Source: a virus
Reading direction: 5' to 3' (one strand)
Length of the DNA: 64,000 nucleotides
Virus record (IMG/VR): IMGVR_UViG_3300035698_007508
Coordinates: 62,001-126,000 of that record
Of this stretch, positions 26,687-35,443 are shown one piece after another (position 1 is the first letter of the stretch; each line of letters starts with the position of its first letter). The notes under the pieces were generated by a model that ran no database searches, was not told where the DNA came from, and was given only the letters and a program-made list of their open reading frames with translations. Both the position numbers and the translations under genes were made by a program.

Positions 26687-28389
26687 TTACGATACCGCGT
26701 GTGTACTTGGGGTCCTCCGCCTGTCGTACGTCTTTGCTTGATCCTGGATTCGCGGGGCGGTATATGCACGTGATTCCGGCCGCTATGCGTTTGCGATGCA
26801 CTCACTACACGCCGTGCGCGTGTAGTGTCCACACCACTCTCCGGCACGGGCGGCATACCGCACTGAGCCCGGGCCTTGTTTGCACGTTGGCGTATGCACG
26901 CATATTGTGTAACGCCCGCCGGCTTCGTGATGGTTGTCAATCCATGCTTGCGCATCATCAGCTCGGTCCCGATCAGGCCTTTACCGCCACGCAGCTTGCG
27001 ATACGCCTGGTCGGCAGTCTTAATCGCTTTGTCGTGCCCGATCACACATTTGGCCGTGTATCCTACCCGCAGTTTACCGCGTGCGCGTAGGAAAAAGTCT
27101 AGGTGTTCGGCCATTTTGAGGTCCGCGTCCCAACGGTTACGCCGTACCGCATCCGTCTTGGCTATAAAGAAGTTGAGCACGAGATCATACACCTGATAGG
27201 TGCCGTGATCCTCCCGTGGATCTGGCGTGACAGTCAACTGCGACCCGGTGACGTCAATCAGCCCTTCATAGCTGCGCAGACGCCGCGTACCGGTCGTGTC
27301 CTGAACTGCGCCACCAAGTAAGTCCAGATCTGAACCCACCAATGTGTCGTACATGTGCTGTAGATTGGTATCGGGTGTGATGATGAAGTCGTCGTCGAGC
27401 AGTAGGAAGTACGGTGTGGTTACCTTGTCCAACATGAAGTTACGCCCGGCGGCCAGTCCCGTATCGTATGGCAATGCGTGCCAATCTACGTCCGGTTGCG
27501 GGCGGGGGTGCTGGCTGTCGTCGCTCACGATGATCGCCATATCTGGGTGCGCGGCTTTTAATGACTGAATCAACCGAGCGGCCACGTGCGGCGCTTCGAA
27601 CGTCTTAATAATAGCCGTGACATTCTTTTCCCAGTGGGTATCCATGCTGGATATGATCGCGGCCGGTGGCGCGCTGGTGACCGCTCCAGTATGCTCCTGC
27701 ACTGTGGCACGTTCGGCTTTGGTCAACACGCCGGGCGGCTTACGCTCGAATGCGCTGCCGGTCTTGAGTTTGAACGTCTGGCGATGCGCGTCCACGATGG
27801 GCAGGTCCAGCCAGCGTAGTAAGGCTTGCGCTGCATCCCAGTCGAATGTACCGTAGTCAACGCTATACGTGGTGTCCGGGTATTGACTGGCGTGCGCGGC
27901 GAATGCCGTGCGTGCCGCTACCCACTCATGGCACCATTGAGCAGTCACAGTAGGATCGAGTGTACCGCGGTAGAACTTGTATTTGACGCTGGTCAGTGTC
28001 TCGTACGGATCGCGCAGGATCGTGACGATGCGGCCTTCCGGGTACATGGTGTGCAGGTAGTCCAGCATTTCCGAAGAGTTGTAACGCACTTCCTTGCAAC
28101 CCCAGTTGGTGGCCTGCTTGAACATGCTGGTGAGGTAATCACGGTGCGTCTGGAGCAGGCTCTGCTTGGTCCAGCGGTTACACCACGGGTCCCACTTGGT
28201 CACATCACCCGGCTTGTCGATACGTCCGCCCATGGCGAGCAGGTCAGCATAGGCACGCCGTGTGTTGTGCATGAAGCCGTGATGTTCGCCCGTAAGATAT
28301 GTATCCGGGCAGGTATTGATCAGGCGCTGTACCAGTGTCGTACCGGAGCGCGCAGGGCCTAACACCCATATTGGTCGTTCTACTTGCAT
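26683..28389 (-). CDS. Sulfotransferase / glycosyltransferase fusion (568 aa)
   Basis: I choose the ATG at 28389 (behind gtgaggatgatag), giving a protein that begins MQVERPIWVLGPARSGTTLV. This contains the PAPS 5'-phosphosulfate loop of sulfotransferases (GPARSGTTLV). The 3'-phosphate region follows in VTILRDPYETLTSVK (residues about 120-135). From residue about 255 a GT-A glycosyltransferase domain begins (NVTAIIKTFEAPHVAARLIQ), with VSDDSQ, PYDTGLAAGRNF and FLLLDDDFII. One polypeptide would thus sulfate and glycosylate, probably the same glycan. Overlaps with both neighbours are short, indicating coupled translation. An in-frame start 16 codons upstream exists but overlaps the preceding gene more. 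Confidence 0.75.
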   Translation of the reverse strand: MQVERPIWVLGPARSGTTLVQRLINTCPDTYLTGEHHGFMHNTRRAYADLLAMGGRIDKPGDVTKWDPWCNRWTKQSLLQTHRDYLTSMFKQATNWGCKEVRYNSSEMLDYLHTMYPEGRIVTILRDPYETLTSVKYKFYRGTLDPTVTAQWCHEWVAARTAFAAHASQYPDTTYSVDYGTFDWDAAQALLRWLDLPIVDAHRQTFKLKTGSAFERKPPGVLTKAERATVQEHTGAVTSAPPAAIISSMDTHWEKNVTAIIKTFEAPHVAARLIQSLKAAHPDMAIIVSDDSQHPRPQPDVDWHALPYDTGLAAGRNFMLDKVTTPYFLLLDDDFIITPDTNLQHMYDTLVGSDLDLLGGAVQDTTGTRRLRSYEGLIDVTGSQLTVTPDPREDHGTYQVYDLVLNFFIAKTDAVRRNRWDADLKMAEHLDFFLRARGKLRVGYTAKCVIGHDKAIKTADQAYRKLRGGKGLIGTELMMRKHGLTTITKPAGVTQYACIRQRANKARAQCGMPPVPESGVDTTRARRVVSASQTHSGRNHVHIPPRESRIKQRRTTGGGPQVHTRYRK

Positions 28390-29612
28390 GCTATCATCCT
28401 CACTACTTGCGGATTTTCGGTCGCGGTACACGCCCAATCAGCGCTTACCTGATTTGAGAGTACCGTGAACCCAGCTGCCTGTACGCGCTTGGCGAACTGC
28501 GGGGTGCGCAGGAACCGGCGATAGTGATCTGTGTGACGCGCATCATCCGGCAATTTAAGTCCATGCGCGTACAGCGGGTCCCGCACCGTACGCGCCTCGA
28601 CCAGCAGTTTTCCGCCGGGCTTGAGCAGCTTGTGGAAGCATGCCAATGCGCGGACCTCGTTACCGAGCGTCACGCTGTGAAGCGTGAATCTGGCATAGAC
28701 GGTGTCGTACGTGCCGTGCTCTTCGGGATAGTGCAGGTGCGTGAAATCATCCCAGCGCCAGATACCATCGGGCAGGTGCTCGCACAGTTTTTGAACGCCT
28801 TGCCTGGACTGCTCGATACCAACCACAGTCATACCCTTGGCCAGGAAGTAGCGAGCGTCACGTCCGTTACCCGGGCCGCACTCCAGCAACTTACCTGTAG
28901 CGTGACCAGCCTCGTAGCACCACTGCGCGAACGCCGATGGCTGCATCGGGGCAGTGTCGGTACCGTAATACGTATCCCAATAGTCGGGTGCGGGTGCCTG
29001 GTCGATACACTTAGGGCTGCTACTGTAGTTCCACTCCCGTACTGGTATGTACCATTTACTGCCGTACTGCGTTTGCAGCATGTGCAGCGGGTTACGTGGG
29101 ATCAGGAACTCACGCCCCAAGAACGTAGTTGGTATCAGATCGAACGTGTCCCACACGTACTGTAATTTCCGGCCCCTGCGGTACAATGGGAGCGTTACGT
29201 GGCCACCCGCCCGCTGGTGGAAGAACAGGTCCAGCTTTACACCAGCCATACGCATGGCCAGTACAGCTGGATTGGTATGCACGTGCTTCGTGTCTTGGTA
29301 AAAGCCGTGCGCGGTCAGGATGTCGACGAACGGGCGCTGTGCATCGCGGCGCCATAGCCCGATGTCCAGGTCGAGGTCATGGTACAACAAGTCGTTGTTA
29401 CGGTAGTAACCGAGTAGTACGCCGCACGACAACCAGAACGGGATAGCAGCCGCTGTCAGAGCGTCGTGCGCACGCAGCAACATGGTGTGCTTAACGTTAT
29501 ACCGGCTAAGTTCCTTGTGCGTTGGTCGGTCGGTGCCATTGGTGGAAGAGTCCCCTGACCCGGTCGCGATGTATCGTGGTGTGTGTGGATGCTCGTGCGT
29601 AGAAGTTGGCAT
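28380..29612 (-). CDS. LicD/fukutin-like transferase fused to SAM methyltransferase (410 aa)
   Basis: The N-terminal half is LicD-like: IPFWLSCGVLLGYYRNNDLL, then HDLDLDIGL, the 'GtLLGa.R...DDDiDi' pattern of phosphocholine/ribitol-phosphate transferases. The C-terminal half (from about residue 215) is a class I methyltransferase with motif I LLECGPGNGRDARYFLAKG, an acidic end VVGIEQS, and the later LKPGGKLLVEART. The start is uncertain. ATG 29612 retains the whole LicD N-terminal helix but overlaps the upstream gene by 107 nt. ATG 29483 avoids the overlap but cuts that helix. The protein probably attaches and methylates a polar group on a glycan. Confidence 0.65.
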   Translation of the reverse strand: MPTSTHEHPHTPRYIATGSGDSSTNGTDRPTHKELSRYNVKHTMLLRAHDALTAAAIPFWLSCGVLLGYYRNNDLLYHDLDLDIGLWRRDAQRPFVDILTAHGFYQDTKHVHTNPAVLAMRMAGVKLDLFFHQRAGGHVTLPLYRRGRKLQYVWDTFDLIPTTFLGREFLIPRNPLHMLQTQYGSKWYIPVREWNYSSSPKCIDQAPAPDYWDTYYGTDTAPMQPSAFAQWCYEAGHATGKLLECGPGNGRDARYFLAKGMTVVGIEQSRQGVQKLCEHLPDGIWRWDDFTHLHYPEEHGTYDTVYARFTLHSVTLGNEVRALACFHKLLKPGGKLLVEARTVRDPLYAHGLKLPDDARHTDHYRRFLRTPQFAKRVQAAGFTVLSNQVSADWACTATENPQVVRMIACK

Positions 29613-30093
29613 CTTCAGACCCCCATTGTTGGTATTCGTCCCATGTGTTCGCTTGTTCGTACACCCGGCGTGTAACCGCCGCGATGCCTTTTCCATTATC
29701 TCGCCACCTACCAGCTGAGTGGTCAGGTTTCGTGTAAGACCAGCAGATCGGGAAGTATGCGGCGCCATTGCGCGTTGTATCCACGGCCTGCGTGATCACA
29801 TCAGAACAAAATAGCATATCAGTGTCAATGAAGAAGAGGCACGGGTAGCGCGCCAGGCACGCCGCACTGTTCAGCCCTCGCCCGCGGGAGAAGGGCTCGT
29901 TGCTCGGTAACTGCAACAGTGTGTAGTCAATGCGGGATCCGTGCAACAAACCAGGTAGCCAGCCAAGCCGATCGTCCGTACCCCAGTCGGCTACGATCAG
30001 TTCTGCCGGTACGTACGTGCTGGCCGCAAGCGACCGTACGCAGTTCGCGAATAGCGAAGACCGGTTCTTCGATGTTACGCAGAATGAAATCAC
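29506..30093 (-). CDS. Family-2-like glycosyltransferase with DxD motif (195 aa)
   Basis: Begins with GTG at 30093, which overlaps the upstream stop (GTGA). The first strand is ISFCVTSKNRSSLFANCVRS, followed by AELIVADWGTDDR, then a nucleotide-sugar region FSRGRGLNSAACLA and the metal site FIDTDMLF (DxD at about residues 93-95). The C-terminus (QQWGSEDANFYARA, then HQWHRP) resembles the acceptor side of galactosyltransferase-like proteins. A soluble cytoplasmic enzyme is expected. It is distinct from the two duplicated glycosyltransferase domains further downstream. Confidence 0.7.
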   Translation of the reverse strand: MISFCVTSKNRSSLFANCVRSLAASTYVPAELIVADWGTDDRLGWLPGLLHGSRIDYTLLQLPSNEPFSRGRGLNSAACLARYPCLFFIDTDMLFCSDVITQAVDTTRNGAAYFPICWSYTKPDHSAGRWRDNGKGIAAVTRRVYEQANTWDEYQQWGSEDANFYARASTHTTIHRDRVRGLFHQWHRPTNAQGT

Positions 30094-32843
30094 GAGATCA
30101 ACCTCAGACGTTTCTCAGGCTCGTCGCGCTCTGTTCTGAGCACGCGTAACTGGCCCAAGCCTAGTACCCGAGATTCCCAGATGTCCGGACGCAGGCACCA
30201 CATATGCGGTTGTCCTTCCGCGGTGGTGAGTCGGTTGTACTGGTCTACGGTGAAGCCCCGCTCACGTAGTTCGGTAACCACCGCGTTGCGTGTGATAGTG
30301 ATTCCGTGTCTGGCCTTGAGGTACGTGTTGATCGTCGGTAACAGCCGCGTTTCAACCAGGACGACGTGCTCTGTGACGTACACTGCCGCGGTACGATCCG
30401 CGACGCGGTCAGGCAGCCCGTCTATGATCGTGTATTGCTTCTTGGTCCTGAGCACGTGTTGTAACCCCATGAAGAAGTAGTCAATGATGTTGGCGTTGTA
30501 CTCCAGGTAGTGCGGTAGTACCAACTTGTCAACGGCGTCCGTGACATCCGCTCCCATCAGGTCCGCCACGTAATGGTAGGCGGTGACGGCGGGTACCGGT
30601 GCGTCCATCAACAGATCGTAAGGGATGTCCCAACCGCGCATCAGTACGAAGCGTAGGAAGTCCGACATGGTACGTCGCATTGCTGCAATACTGGCGTGGC
30701 TGACCGCCGACAATCTTAACTCAGGTGTGTTCGTGAGCGCGATGAACGCTGTACGCGGCATGTCGCTGATGGGTGCGGCCTGTAGATTGGTGCATGTACC
30801 GATCAATGAAGTGCGAGCACCGCGTATCATTTGCTGCATGGAGCGAGGCGAGGCTGAGCAGATGTTGATAGGCAGTGGGAGTGCACCCAATCCCGAGTAG
30901 TTCCGTAAGGTATTCTGATCTACGAACGCAAACGCGTCAGGCGATCCTGATATCAACTCCGTGAACTGACTGTGGACCGGCTCCCAGATGTACTCCGCGG
31001 GGTCGGCCAGGAACAGGTGTCGCACGGGAGGTACCTGGTCGCGGCGCCTGCAACTCAGGTCCTGTAGTATACACGCCAGCATGTGCGAGATACAGGCGCT
31101 AAGCGCATTGGCGTGTACCGTTTTGGCCTGCCAGAGATTCTTGAACGTCACGATAGCATCCGACCGCTGCTGATACGCGTGAATGCCGGCGTATACCGGT
31201 GTGCACGTAGGCGGTACCAAGATCTTGGTTTGCTGCAGAATCTGTGTACCCTGGCGGGTAATCACCAGATTCGGGAGTTCCAGCTCCAGATCTGGGGATA
31301 TGCCGAACTGGCGCAGCTCGTCATTGACCGCCGGGCGGTCGTTGAATGCAGCACGGATCTCACGCCACTTGAAACCGGCTGTCTCGTAGATGCCGACGTG
31401 TGCATCGACACCTTCCGCGGCATACGCGCTGGCTACGGCCCGTTCGAGTGTTTTGGCGCTGGCGAAGTCACGGTCGATCATGGTAGCACGTACCGGATCG
31501 CAACCCTTGGCGCGCACAGCCATGCGGTAGTGCAGGACCCCGCGCCGGTTACGGACAATCTCTAACGTATCGAATCTGACGTTGCCTAGTCTGATATTCG
31601 CGTCGCAACCCCGTGTTTTGGCACCTTTGAACCCTGTATCCGTACGGTAGACTATGTACCCGTTGGCCAACGTCGCGCAGTCACCGCGGTAGGCGCGGGG
31701 TGTTACCACCAGATCCACCAGTTCGTCCGGGACGTGTCTACGGCGCAGGGCACTGGCTAGTGACGCATTACAGTGCGTCAACGGCGGAACCGTACTCAGC
31801 AGTCGTATGACACTGGTCAGCCCGTCGTGTGCGTACAGGTCATGTAATTCACGTGCTACCCAGGATTCGAGCGTCAGGGCCGCCTCACACAACCGGCGTA
31901 GCCCGGGTACGGTCGGTACCTCGCCTTGCGTGTCGATGACCCGGATCTCCGGACGGTACGCGGTACCGGTCACGACCTGGTCAGCTGTGAGGTACATGAA
32001 CGCCTTGGCGAGGGTTAGCGGTCCCCGTGGGTGCGTGATCAGGTACAGTTTTCGGAGCCCGCGGTATTCGAAGGGTAGTGGCAGATCGTCGACGGACGTG
32101 ACGGGTACGGGCGCCCCAGTGTAGTGGCGGTGGAGTGAGAATACGCCTGTCGCAAGTCGTTCGGACTGTGTGACATACAGTACAGGCTCCTCGCAGCTAC
32201 GCCGATCGACCATGTACATACCGCCTGGCGCCAGCCGGATGTATTCACGGCGCTCAGGATGCAGTAGTGGCTCGACGGCCACTCCCGTCACCTCACCCGC
32301 GTATGTATAGGCATAGAGAAGGTGCGGTTCGTGCCGGTACGCGGCGCGCTCCAGGCTACGTAGTTCCTGCGGTAGCCCATCCTGCAATAGGACGCCCAGA
32401 TCGGACGGTACGGCGCTTTGCAGTAATTTGTCCGTGTGCTGTAGGTGCGTTCGGCACATATAGCCGTCAGTCGAGGTGCCTTGCAGCGCCTGATGCGCAC
32501 GCAGAATGTAGGCCTTGATAAGCGCTTGACTCTGGCGGCGGGTAATGTATTCTTGCTGGTGACACTCGGGACAGTCGTCTGCGAAGGTCGTGCTGAATTC
32601 ACGTCCGGGGCTGAAGAGCTCTAGCGCCTGACTGAATTCCAGTTGACGGACTTGTGCCACCAACTGAACGGCATCGCCTTCGAACGCACAAACTGTACAG
32701 TAGAAGCGGTGAACGCCGGCAGGGTCAAGGACGTGAAGTGATGGTGAGACATTATGGCATAACGGGCACGGCTGGGGGTCGTCAACGCCTCCAGTTATAT
32801 CACAACCCAGTGCCTCCAAGAATGTGTCAAAACATACTCGCAT
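30090..32843 (-). CDS. Primase-like protein with CHC2-type zinc finger, no TOPRIM or helicase motif seen (917 aa)
   Basis: The N-terminus has a DnaG-type zinc ribbon: Cys26-x2-Cys29 and Cys49-x2-Cys52 in PCPLCHNVSPSLHV and FYCTVCAFEGDAVQLVAQ, including the 'C.f.GD.i.lv' ending that is typical of primases. A second Cys pair follows at CPECHQQ (91-94). The remaining 800 residues show no clear TOPRIM (E...D.D) and no Walker A that I can find. The C-terminus has HTH-like character (TITRNAVVTELRERGFTVDQ), as in primase-linked D5/P4 C-terminal domains. It is the first gene of the leftward operon, starting 50 bp from the divergent plus-strand gene. A diverged primase-polymerase or a DNA-binding regulator are both possible. 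Confidence 0.5.
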   Translation of the reverse strand: MRVCFDTFLEALGCDITGGVDDPQPCPLCHNVSPSLHVLDPAGVHRFYCTVCAFEGDAVQLVAQVRQLEFSQALELFSPGREFSTTFADDCPECHQQEYITRRQSQALIKAYILRAHQALQGTSTDGYMCRTHLQHTDKLLQSAVPSDLGVLLQDGLPQELRSLERAAYRHEPHLLYAYTYAGEVTGVAVEPLLHPERREYIRLAPGGMYMVDRRSCEEPVLYVTQSERLATGVFSLHRHYTGAPVPVTSVDDLPLPFEYRGLRKLYLITHPRGPLTLAKAFMYLTADQVVTGTAYRPEIRVIDTQGEVPTVPGLRRLCEAALTLESWVARELHDLYAHDGLTSVIRLLSTVPPLTHCNASLASALRRRHVPDELVDLVVTPRAYRGDCATLANGYIVYRTDTGFKGAKTRGCDANIRLGNVRFDTLEIVRNRRGVLHYRMAVRAKGCDPVRATMIDRDFASAKTLERAVASAYAAEGVDAHVGIYETAGFKWREIRAAFNDRPAVNDELRQFGISPDLELELPNLVITRQGTQILQQTKILVPPTCTPVYAGIHAYQQRSDAIVTFKNLWQAKTVHANALSACISHMLACILQDLSCRRRDQVPPVRHLFLADPAEYIWEPVHSQFTELISGSPDAFAFVDQNTLRNYSGLGALPLPINICSASPRSMQQMIRGARTSLIGTCTNLQAAPISDMPRTAFIALTNTPELRLSAVSHASIAAMRRTMSDFLRFVLMRGWDIPYDLLMDAPVPAVTAYHYVADLMGADVTDAVDKLVLPHYLEYNANIIDYFFMGLQHVLRTKKQYTIIDGLPDRVADRTAAVYVTEHVVLVETRLLPTINTYLKARHGITITRNAVVTELRERGFTVDQYNRLTTAEGQPHMWCLRPDIWESRVLGLGQLRVLRTERDEPEKRLRLIS

Positions 32844-32893
32844 TTGCGCCTCTTTCGTCGTATGCTGTTAAATATCAATAAGGAGAACATGTA

Positions 32894-34090
32894 ATGGACG
32901 TCCTTCACGACAACAGCTTTCGTACTTGGACCAAAATCGCGTCCGTAGTCGGGGAAGCCAATATCCCGGATTACGTACGACAATATACACCGCCAGATGA
33001 GCAGACTGCAAGCGCTATGTCGGACTCCGACTTTGCTGACCCGGGCAAGCGGGCCTGGCCGATCGACAGTCAGGCTGCTACGTGGCTATCTGCGGCGTAC
33101 ATGTTAGAGAAGGAAGCAGGACCTCTTGCTGCACTCATTGCACGCAGCTTTAATAGGCGAATCGTCAAACCAGTTGGGGCCAAGTTGAAGCAAACAATAC
33201 GTGACTGGCTCGCTACGCCCGCAGTTGAGCCGCCATCTGATGTACCCGTGCCTGGTACGGCGTCTGCGAAGATTGCAGAAGCCGTGCTAGCGTGGGATAT
33301 CAAAGATGACGTGCTCAAATTGGCCGAGGCGTTCGTGGCGCGTACAGGGCAGACCAAGCAGGCAAGCGCTGTTGAAGCCAACTACGGCTGGATCCTCAAG
33401 GACGCATCCGGAGCTGTCACAGCCCGTCGTTACGGCGTGTTTGATGTACTGGGCCTGGGTAAGGCTGCGACCTATTTTGACGCCAACCGCCGGCATTATC
33501 CGCTCGCTATCAGGACCGGTATCGCCCGATTCCTCATGCAGAAGGCTGCGGAGTACGCGGTCGAGTACGAACAGTTGCCGACCAGCGTGTTGCGCGAAGC
33601 CGGGTACGGTGTGCCCCGTAAGTCCGTGATCATGCGCGAACTTAACGAGCGGGCACAACTTGCCAAAGATGCCGAATGCGGGATCCTACTAGCCAACGTA
33701 AACCGATTGATCGGTACCGGCACGGATGCGGAAGTCGCTGAGAACCTGGACAAGATTGCCGAAACAATTGACGCGTTTGATCAGGCAGAAGACCTTACAC
33801 GTTACTACGGTAAGCGCATCACGCACCCGTCTGACTTCCTATGCAGCGTGACCTTCAAAGAGGCTGAGGCCTTCGTCGAGAACACGGTGACATTGCGGAA
33901 ACTATCGTTCGACGTGCGCAAGCTACATACGACACCTGCGTTCCATAAGGCGGCTCAAACCGCCATGGGCGACGACTTCGATAACGCGTTGCGGGGACTC
34001 GACGTGGCTAAGACCGCAGCACTGCTGCGTGCCCTACCACTGGAAGACCGCGGTGCGCTGGAAGACAGTATAGTTGCGCTGTGTGATTGA
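32894..34090 (+). CDS. Unidentified protein with FADPxxRxWPI motif (398 aa)
   Basis: ATG 32894 follows aaggagaacatgta. A segment near residue 46 reads SDFADPGKRAWPIDSQAA, a motif that in many phages occurs in capsid-related and protease-processed proteins ('fADP..r.yPi'). The rest is helical, without catalytic signature (for example YGVFDVLGLGKAATYFDANR). It opens the rightward operon that leads to the terminase. An internal head or scaffold-associated role is conceivable but not shown. Confidence 0.5.
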   Translation: MDVLHDNSFRTWTKIASVVGEANIPDYVRQYTPPDEQTASAMSDSDFADPGKRAWPIDSQAATWLSAAYMLEKEAGPLAALIARSFNRRIVKPVGAKLKQTIRDWLATPAVEPPSDVPVPGTASAKIAEAVLAWDIKDDVLKLAEAFVARTGQTKQASAVEANYGWILKDASGAVTARRYGVFDVLGLGKAATYFDANRRHYPLAIRTGIARFLMQKAAEYAVEYEQLPTSVLREAGYGVPRKSVIMRELNERAQLAKDAECGILLANVNRLIGTGTDAEVAENLDKIAETIDAFDQAEDLTRYYGKRITHPSDFLCSVTFKEAEAFVENTVTLRKLSFDVRKLHTTPAFHKAAQTAMGDDFDNALRGLDVAKTAALLRALPLEDRGALEDSIVALCD

Positions 34091-34116
34091 CAATAGGTTG
34101 ACAACATGGAGGCCGC

Positions 34117-34767
34117 ATGTCGGAAGAGACCGCAACTCGTGAACTCTTGGAATCATCCCAGACGGTGGCGACGGTCGTGCACGCTATCCTACGGCAAAAG
34201 TACGGCGAGGAAGCTTATGACTGGGATCTGGTCACTATCCTCATGGAGGTGCAGGATGACTACAGGGTAGACCTGTCCAGTGCATGCTCTAACCGTTGGG
34301 CTGCGATCCAGACCATCATGACCACCGACGCGTTCTTTAAGCGTCCCGACGCCTTTCTGGCCATCTGTAATACGCTGGCGACTGGTGATCCCTACTTTAC
34401 GATATTCGACCCGGTCACTGTAGAAGAGGCCGCGTGGGCGATCAGCGAAGTATCCCTTAACCGGGAGATGTTGCCATTCAGCTACCCGATTAAGCAGTAT
34501 CTGCGTCACATCCTACGCGCTGATGGGTATGGTACCCATGACACCCCGGATATCTTCGACGCTGTGTTGGAGCCCGGGAAGGATGTGACATCGGTACGTG
34601 AGCAATTACGACTGGTGCAGGAGACGCCTAACCGCAACAATGTGGAGGCGTACATCGAGGATCAACTCCGGGATATGGCATCCCAGTTCAACAAGATCCC
34701 GTCGCTAGCAACCGTCGACAACATGTTGATGGCGGAGGGTTCTGAAGCGTTAGTGCGAAACCTGTGA
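34117..34767 (+). CDS. Unidentified helical protein (216 aa)
   Basis: ATG 34117 follows atggaggccgc. The 216 residues are helical and acidic, with Cys and Trp in CSNRWAAIQTIM and a long central region (DPVTVEEAAWAISEVSLNRE). No known domain was recognised. It is 26 bp downstream of the previous gene and 6 bp before the next, so it is part of the same operon. Confidence 0.5.
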   Translation: MSEETATRELLESSQTVATVVHAILRQKYGEEAYDWDLVTILMEVQDDYRVDLSSACSNRWAAIQTIMTTDAFFKRPDAFLAICNTLATGDPYFTIFDPVTVEEAAWAISEVSLNREMLPFSYPIKQYLRHILRADGYGTHDTPDIFDAVLEPGKDVTSVREQLRLVQETPNRNNVEAYIEDQLRDMASQFNKIPSLATVDNMLMAEGSEALVRNL

Positions 34768-34773
34768 GCACGT

Positions 34774-35133
34774 ATGGCAGGAACATCCGACAACGTCGCA
34801 GACAAGGCCGAGTACAGGGGGATGTTGGACGAGATCTGTGAGGATTATTGTCCGGCTGAACAGTATTGTTTACTGAAGGAGTTACTGATTGTGCAGCATC
34901 CTGCGCGTCGGATGCTGGTGCAACTGAAGTGCATTGACAAGTTCAAGTTTGAACGCAGTCAAGCCCAGGCCCGGGATATCGGATGGTCGGTGGCGATGCA
35001 GGCGTGGGTAGGCGGCGGTTATGCCGCCGCCTTCGCTGCGGCCTACTCCGAGAAAGTCCGCTTCCGGGATATTTACAGACGTACGCTCGCCGCGGTTGAC
35101 GAGCGCCAGAAAACGAAAGAGGAGACAGAATGA
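34774..35133 (+). CDS. Unidentified small protein (119 aa)
   Basis: ATG 34774 lies six bases after the previous stop, with only a weak Shine-Dalgarno sequence (gtgagcacgt), suggesting translation by coupling. The protein has an N-terminal acidic Cys-containing helix (ICEDYCPAEQYCLLKELL) and an Ala/Gly-rich segment (QAWVGGGYAAAFAAAYS) that could insert in or touch a membrane. The stop overlaps the holin-like gene. Function unknown. Confidence 0.5.
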   Translation: MAGTSDNVADKAEYRGMLDEICEDYCPAEQYCLLKELLIVQHPARRMLVQLKCIDKFKFERSQAQARDIGWSVAMQAWVGGGYAAAFAAAYSEKVRFRDIYRRTLAAVDERQKTKEETE

Positions 35134-35435
35134 GACCGATCTATACCACACCAGAGTTCTGGGCCGCGATTATCGGTAATATCGTGAGCCTGGTTGTCGT
35201 GTTCGGCGGGTTGACCGCTACACAGGGCACAGAGATGACCACAGCGTTGCAGACGATCATAGGTGCAGTGCTCTCCGTGGCTACAATCCTCGGCTTCATC
35301 GGCGGACAGGCCAAGCGTAAGATCGCGGCCGCAAGCCTGATGATGGCGCGAATCCAGGGTAACGGCGGTGACCCGATCAGTACGCTGACCATAGGTATGG
35401 ACGCTGAAGCTAAGCAGTTGCTGGCGCAGCTGTAA
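35130..35435 (+). CDS. Holin-like two-helix membrane protein (101 aa)
   Basis: The ATG at 35130 overlaps the previous stop (ATGA). Two hydrophobic segments are visible, residues about 10-28 (FWAAIIGNIVSLVVVFGGLT) and 42-58 (IIGAVLSVATILGFIGG), followed by basic residues (QAKRKIAA) and a soluble tail. Size and topology match phage holins, which time lysis by forming holes in the inner membrane. A lysozyme-like segment in the next gene and a papain-fold peptidase at 44 kb are possible partners. A different small membrane protein is not excluded. Confidence 0.5.
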   Translation: MRPIYTTPEFWAAIIGNIVSLVVVFGGLTATQGTEMTTALQTIIGAVLSVATILGFIGGQAKRKIAAASLMMARIQGNGGDPISTLTIGMDAEAKQLLAQL

Positions 35436-35443
35436 GGAATACG

